64,000 nt of DNA from CBDBND01 sp965207985 (GTDB lineage Bacteria > Pseudomonadota > Alphaproteobacteria > Rhodospirillales > Rhodospirillaceae): NCBI GenBank assembly GCA_965207985.1, contig CBDBND010000035.1, forward strand, positions 889,658 to 953,657, given 5' to 3'. Both the position numbers and the translations under genes were made by a program. The notes beneath the pieces were generated by a model that had not been told where the DNA came from, ran no database searches, and saw only the letters and a list, made by a program, of their open reading frames with translations. The first letter of the stretch is position 1, and each line of letters starts with the position of its first letter. Shown here piece after piece: positions 61,910-64,000 of this stretch.

Positions 61910-62886
61910 GATACCCCGCCTCCGAGAAGCTCGAGATCATCAGGCTGGTGGAACAGTCGCATCTGCCGGCCAAGCGTACGTTGGACACCCTTGGGGTTCC
62001 CCGCACCACGTTTTACCGCTGGTACAACAGCTATCTGCAGGGCGGGCTTGAGGCCCTTGAAGACAGGCCGCCCAAGCCGTCCCGGGTGTGGAACCGCATC
62101 CCGGATGAGATCCGTGACCGGATTGTCCAGATGGCCCTGGAGAACCCGGACCTGTCGCCCCGGGAACTGGCGGTACGGTTCACCGATACACAGGCCTACT
62201 TCGTCTCGGAAGCCAGTGTTTACCGGCTTCTCAAGGCCCATGACCTGATCGCCAGCCCGGCGTTTGTGGTGATCAAGGCGAACGATGAGTTCAGGGATAA
62301 GACCACGGCCCCGAACCAGCTTTGGCAGACCGACTTCACCTACATCAAGGTCATCGGATGGGGCTGGTTCTACCTGAGCACCATCCTGGATGATTACTCC
62401 CGCTACATCATCGCCTGGACGCTGTGTACGACCATGAAGGCCAGTGACGTCACAGACACCCTGGAACTAGCATTGCAGGCCTCAGGCTGCGACCGGGTCG
62501 AGGTCCGGCACAAGCCCCGCCTGCTGTCAGACAATGGCGCGTCCTACATCTCTAGCGAACTGGCCGAATGGCTCGACGACAACGGCATGGATCATGTGCG
62601 CGGCGCACCCTATCACCCGCAGACACAGGGCAAGATCGAGCGGTGGCATCAGACCCTGAAGAACCGCATCCTGTTAGAGAACTACTTCCTGCCGGGCGAT
62701 CTCAAGGCCAAGATCGGGCGCTTCGTCGCCTACTACAATCACCACCGCTACCACGAGAGCCTGAGCAATCTGACGCCCGCCGACGTCTACTTCGGGCGCG
62801 GCGAAACCATCTTACTCGAAAGGGAGAGAATCAAACAAAACACCATCAATCAACGGCGCTTGCAGCACCGCAAAACCGCCGCCTAA
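61906..62886 (+). CDS. IS3-family transposase OrfB (rve integrase core)
   Basis: A 326-aa DDE integrase-type transposase. An N-terminal HTH (LEIIRLVEQSHLPAKRTLDT, TTFYRWYNSYLQGGLEALED) precedes the rve core. Its Asp is in LWQTDFTYIKV, the second Asp in LLSDNGASYIS and the Glu in GKIERWHQTLK. The protein is complete and its last 69 residues are identical to the fragment at 11333-11542. It would normally act as an OrfAB fusion made by frameshifting. Confidence 0.93.
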   Translation: MRYPASEKLEIIRLVEQSHLPAKRTLDTLGVPRTTFYRWYNSYLQGGLEALEDRPPKPSRVWNRIPDEIRDRIVQMALENPDLSPRELAVRFTDTQAYFVSEASVYRLLKAHDLIASPAFVVIKANDEFRDKTTAPNQLWQTDFTYIKVIGWGWFYLSTILDDYSRYIIAWTLCTTMKASDVTDTLELALQASGCDRVEVRHKPRLLSDNGASYISSELAEWLDDNGMDHVRGAPYHPQTQGKIERWHQTLKNRILLENYFLPGDLKAKIGRFVAYYNHHRYHESLSNLTPADVYFGRGETILLERERIKQNTINQRRLQHRKTAA

Positions 62887-62961
62887 ACTGAAAACCAAGA
62901 TGGGCCAAACTCTCTCTTAGTTTATCAACCCCCGCTGTCCCAAATAATCTGACGACGGACA

Positions 62962-64000
62962 GATCTGACCTCGTCCTCGGGCGGCCGGGGTGCCTCGGAG
63001 TACTCGGTATAACCTGCGCATTGTATGGTGGTAATTTGCCGTTAAGCGACCAGCCGGCAAACATTTCCGCAAGGGGTAATATGTCTCGCTAGCTTAGCTC
63101 GTCTTTGCGGGCTGGATGAATCTCCTGCGTACGTTTGTATTGGGCTTCGAGTTCCAAGCGCGAAAACTCATGTCGGCGATTGGGATTAACTCGACTTCAA
63201 GCGCTGAAAGATGCGTTCTGTTTAGAGCGAGCTGACCCTCCCTGTAAGCCAATTTGAGTTCCGAATTTCCTGATAAGCGCATCGACACGGTGTGAAGGAT
63301 CTTTGAGCCTATTCCGATGGTCTTTGGCCAGATCACGTCCGCCAAGAGGCGGGCATGTTCCAGCGGCGCATCGACAACGAAGGACAATTCATGGCGATTT
63401 TCTTTTGCTCCACGAGGTGTTCATCAACATCATGGAGCTTCTTGAGCTGTTCGTTGAGCTTCTTTCTGCGCCAATCCCGACTATGCGCCCTATGCCTGTC
63501 TAGCCGACGAGGCCCACATTGTCGGCAAAGTGATCTGGACGGTGCGCAAGGCGTGAGGCCGGGTGGCAAAAGCGTACCGGGCCGTCATCATTTTAAGAAC
63601 CTTCTATGCCTGTGCTGATTCCGGTGCACTTGAACATGCGCCAGCGCACCTCACGGTTTCTTCCCCAAGCGATTTGCCGGTATTAACGCCTGCCCATGGC
63701 GATGTCCGTCGTTTTAGTATGATGGAGGCCGTACAATGTGCTTGCGCAAAAGCAAGTGTCTCACATGGTCCCGGCCAAGGGCGAGAATGCCCCAGACCAC
63801 AGGAGAATGGGCAGAACATCAATTCAAGTTTGAACCCAATATCAACAATCATAACACTTTTTTCACAAGAGGATGGGGCGAGGCCACAGTTCCAATTTTG
63901 GGGCATCAGTCGGATTGCTTTCGACAATCCATTGATGTGGTTTTCTCATGATTGGGATTACTGCATGAACTATAAGCACCGACACCTTCCCAGTCGTAAG
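62962..64000. other. Decayed region, no intact gene recognised
   Basis: Just over 1 kb between the IS3 right end and the window edge. The longest minus-strand frame (63387-63094) contains NSELKLAYREGQLALNRTHL then SALEVELIP, faintly like the end of a CYTH domain. It stops being convincing within 30 residues. A neighbouring frame (EFSRLELEAQYKRTQEIHPA) could be its shifted continuation. On the plus strand ADEAHIVGKVIWTVRKA ends at 63556 and looks like the tail of another protein. I judge these to be gene remnants and do not name them. Confidence 0.45.

Larger units (their letters stand above)
61596..62961 (+). mobile_element. IS3-family insertion sequence lacking its left end
   Basis: The right end (…CTGACGACGGACA, 62961) matches the terminal repeat in the 11.3-kb scar. 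No TGTCC-type left repeat is found between the GST gene and 61596, so the element is 5'-truncated and no target duplication can be read. Both transposase frames remain open, but without the left end the element should be immobile. It is in the opposite orientation to the related fragments at 11.3-12.5 kb. Confidence 0.82.

Noticed and set aside
11258..62961. A large composite transposon bounded by IS3 copies
   Set aside because: The ends are truncated, lack target duplications, and the interior carries core genes (suf, bioMNY, parts of central metabolism) rather than cargo.
63604..63927. Open frames on both strands near the right edge (63604-63927 minus, 63736-63951 plus)
   Set aside because: They overlap one another, have unusual composition, no start signals and no recognisable motifs; the region appears decayed.

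Overview
The window looks like a chromosomal segment of an alphaproteobacterium, probably of the Rhodospirillales type. The evidence is a long B12-dependent class II ribonucleotide reductase, a sufR-sufBCDS-sufU-sufT-sufA operon, bioMNY, a HIG1-type twin-membrane protein, a SapC protein, an N-formylglutamate amidohydrolase and an E. coli-type SerA. Base composition is moderate (my impression is a little above 50 % GC); the insertion sequences are visibly richer in GC than the host genes. I could not run any search, so family names rest on motifs and remembered sequence similarity.

Layout. 1-10.9 kb: the 3' part of nrdJ, a degenerate CD-NTase-like protein, serA, ridA, a FemAB-like acetyltransferase, an FAD oxidase, a thioesterase and parE. 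10.9-13.1 kb: two small secreted proteins on either side of a scar of three nested insertion sequences (IS3, IS110 and IS5 families). 13.2-19.7 kb: an orphan solute-binding protein, a CurA-like reductase, tRNA-Val(GAC), N-formylglutamate amidohydrolase, an unknown protein, a TauE/SafE exporter, HIG1 and a frameshifted receiver protein. 19.7-26.5 kb: the complete SUF iron-sulfur operon with its Rrf2 regulator and a palindromic putative operator. 26.6-32.2 kb: a cluster of broken genes. A formyltransferase is split by an 864-bp IS (ATTT duplication), a short kdpD is split by a 931-bp IS (TTA duplication), and kdpE is fused tail to tail with an ECF sigma gene, both lacking their 3' ends. 32.6-38.5 kb: a tannase-like esterase, two tandem alcohol dehydrogenase paralogues, an SRPBCC-like protein and a methyltransferase. 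38.6-39.6 kb: a methyltransferase pseudogene with a 101-bp tandem duplication and an in-frame amber codon. 39.6-44.1 kb: a probable catabolic operon (RutA-like monooxygenase, M24 hydrolase, bicupin, MFS transporter). 44.2-47.8 kb: a two-component system and two small proteins. 47.8-52.9 kb: a tightly overlapping operon of an SLC13 permease, bioM, bioN, bioY and an acyl-CoA ligase. 53-61.5 kb: mixed housekeeping and stress genes, a membrane-tethered adenylate cyclase, and an SDR-derived protein with the signature residues of a halohydrin dehalogenase. 61.6-63 kb: a 5'-truncated IS3 element. 63-64 kb: decayed sequence.

How it fits together. Core metabolism (DNA precursors, serine, Fe-S clusters, chromosome decatenation, biotin uptake) is intact, while signalling and accessory genes have been broken repeatedly by IS insertion, deletion, duplication and frameshift. 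Precise removal of either simple IS insertion restores an in-frame gene, so these events look recent. The most notable items are the halohydrin dehalogenase candidate at 59.1-59.9 kb, the CD-NTase-fold protein lacking two of the three expected catalytic aspartates beside nrdJ, the RutA/M24/cupin/MFS operon of unknown substrate, and the biotin operon linked to an SLC13 permease and an acyl-CoA ligase. I found no CRISPR array, prophage or recognisable complete defence island.
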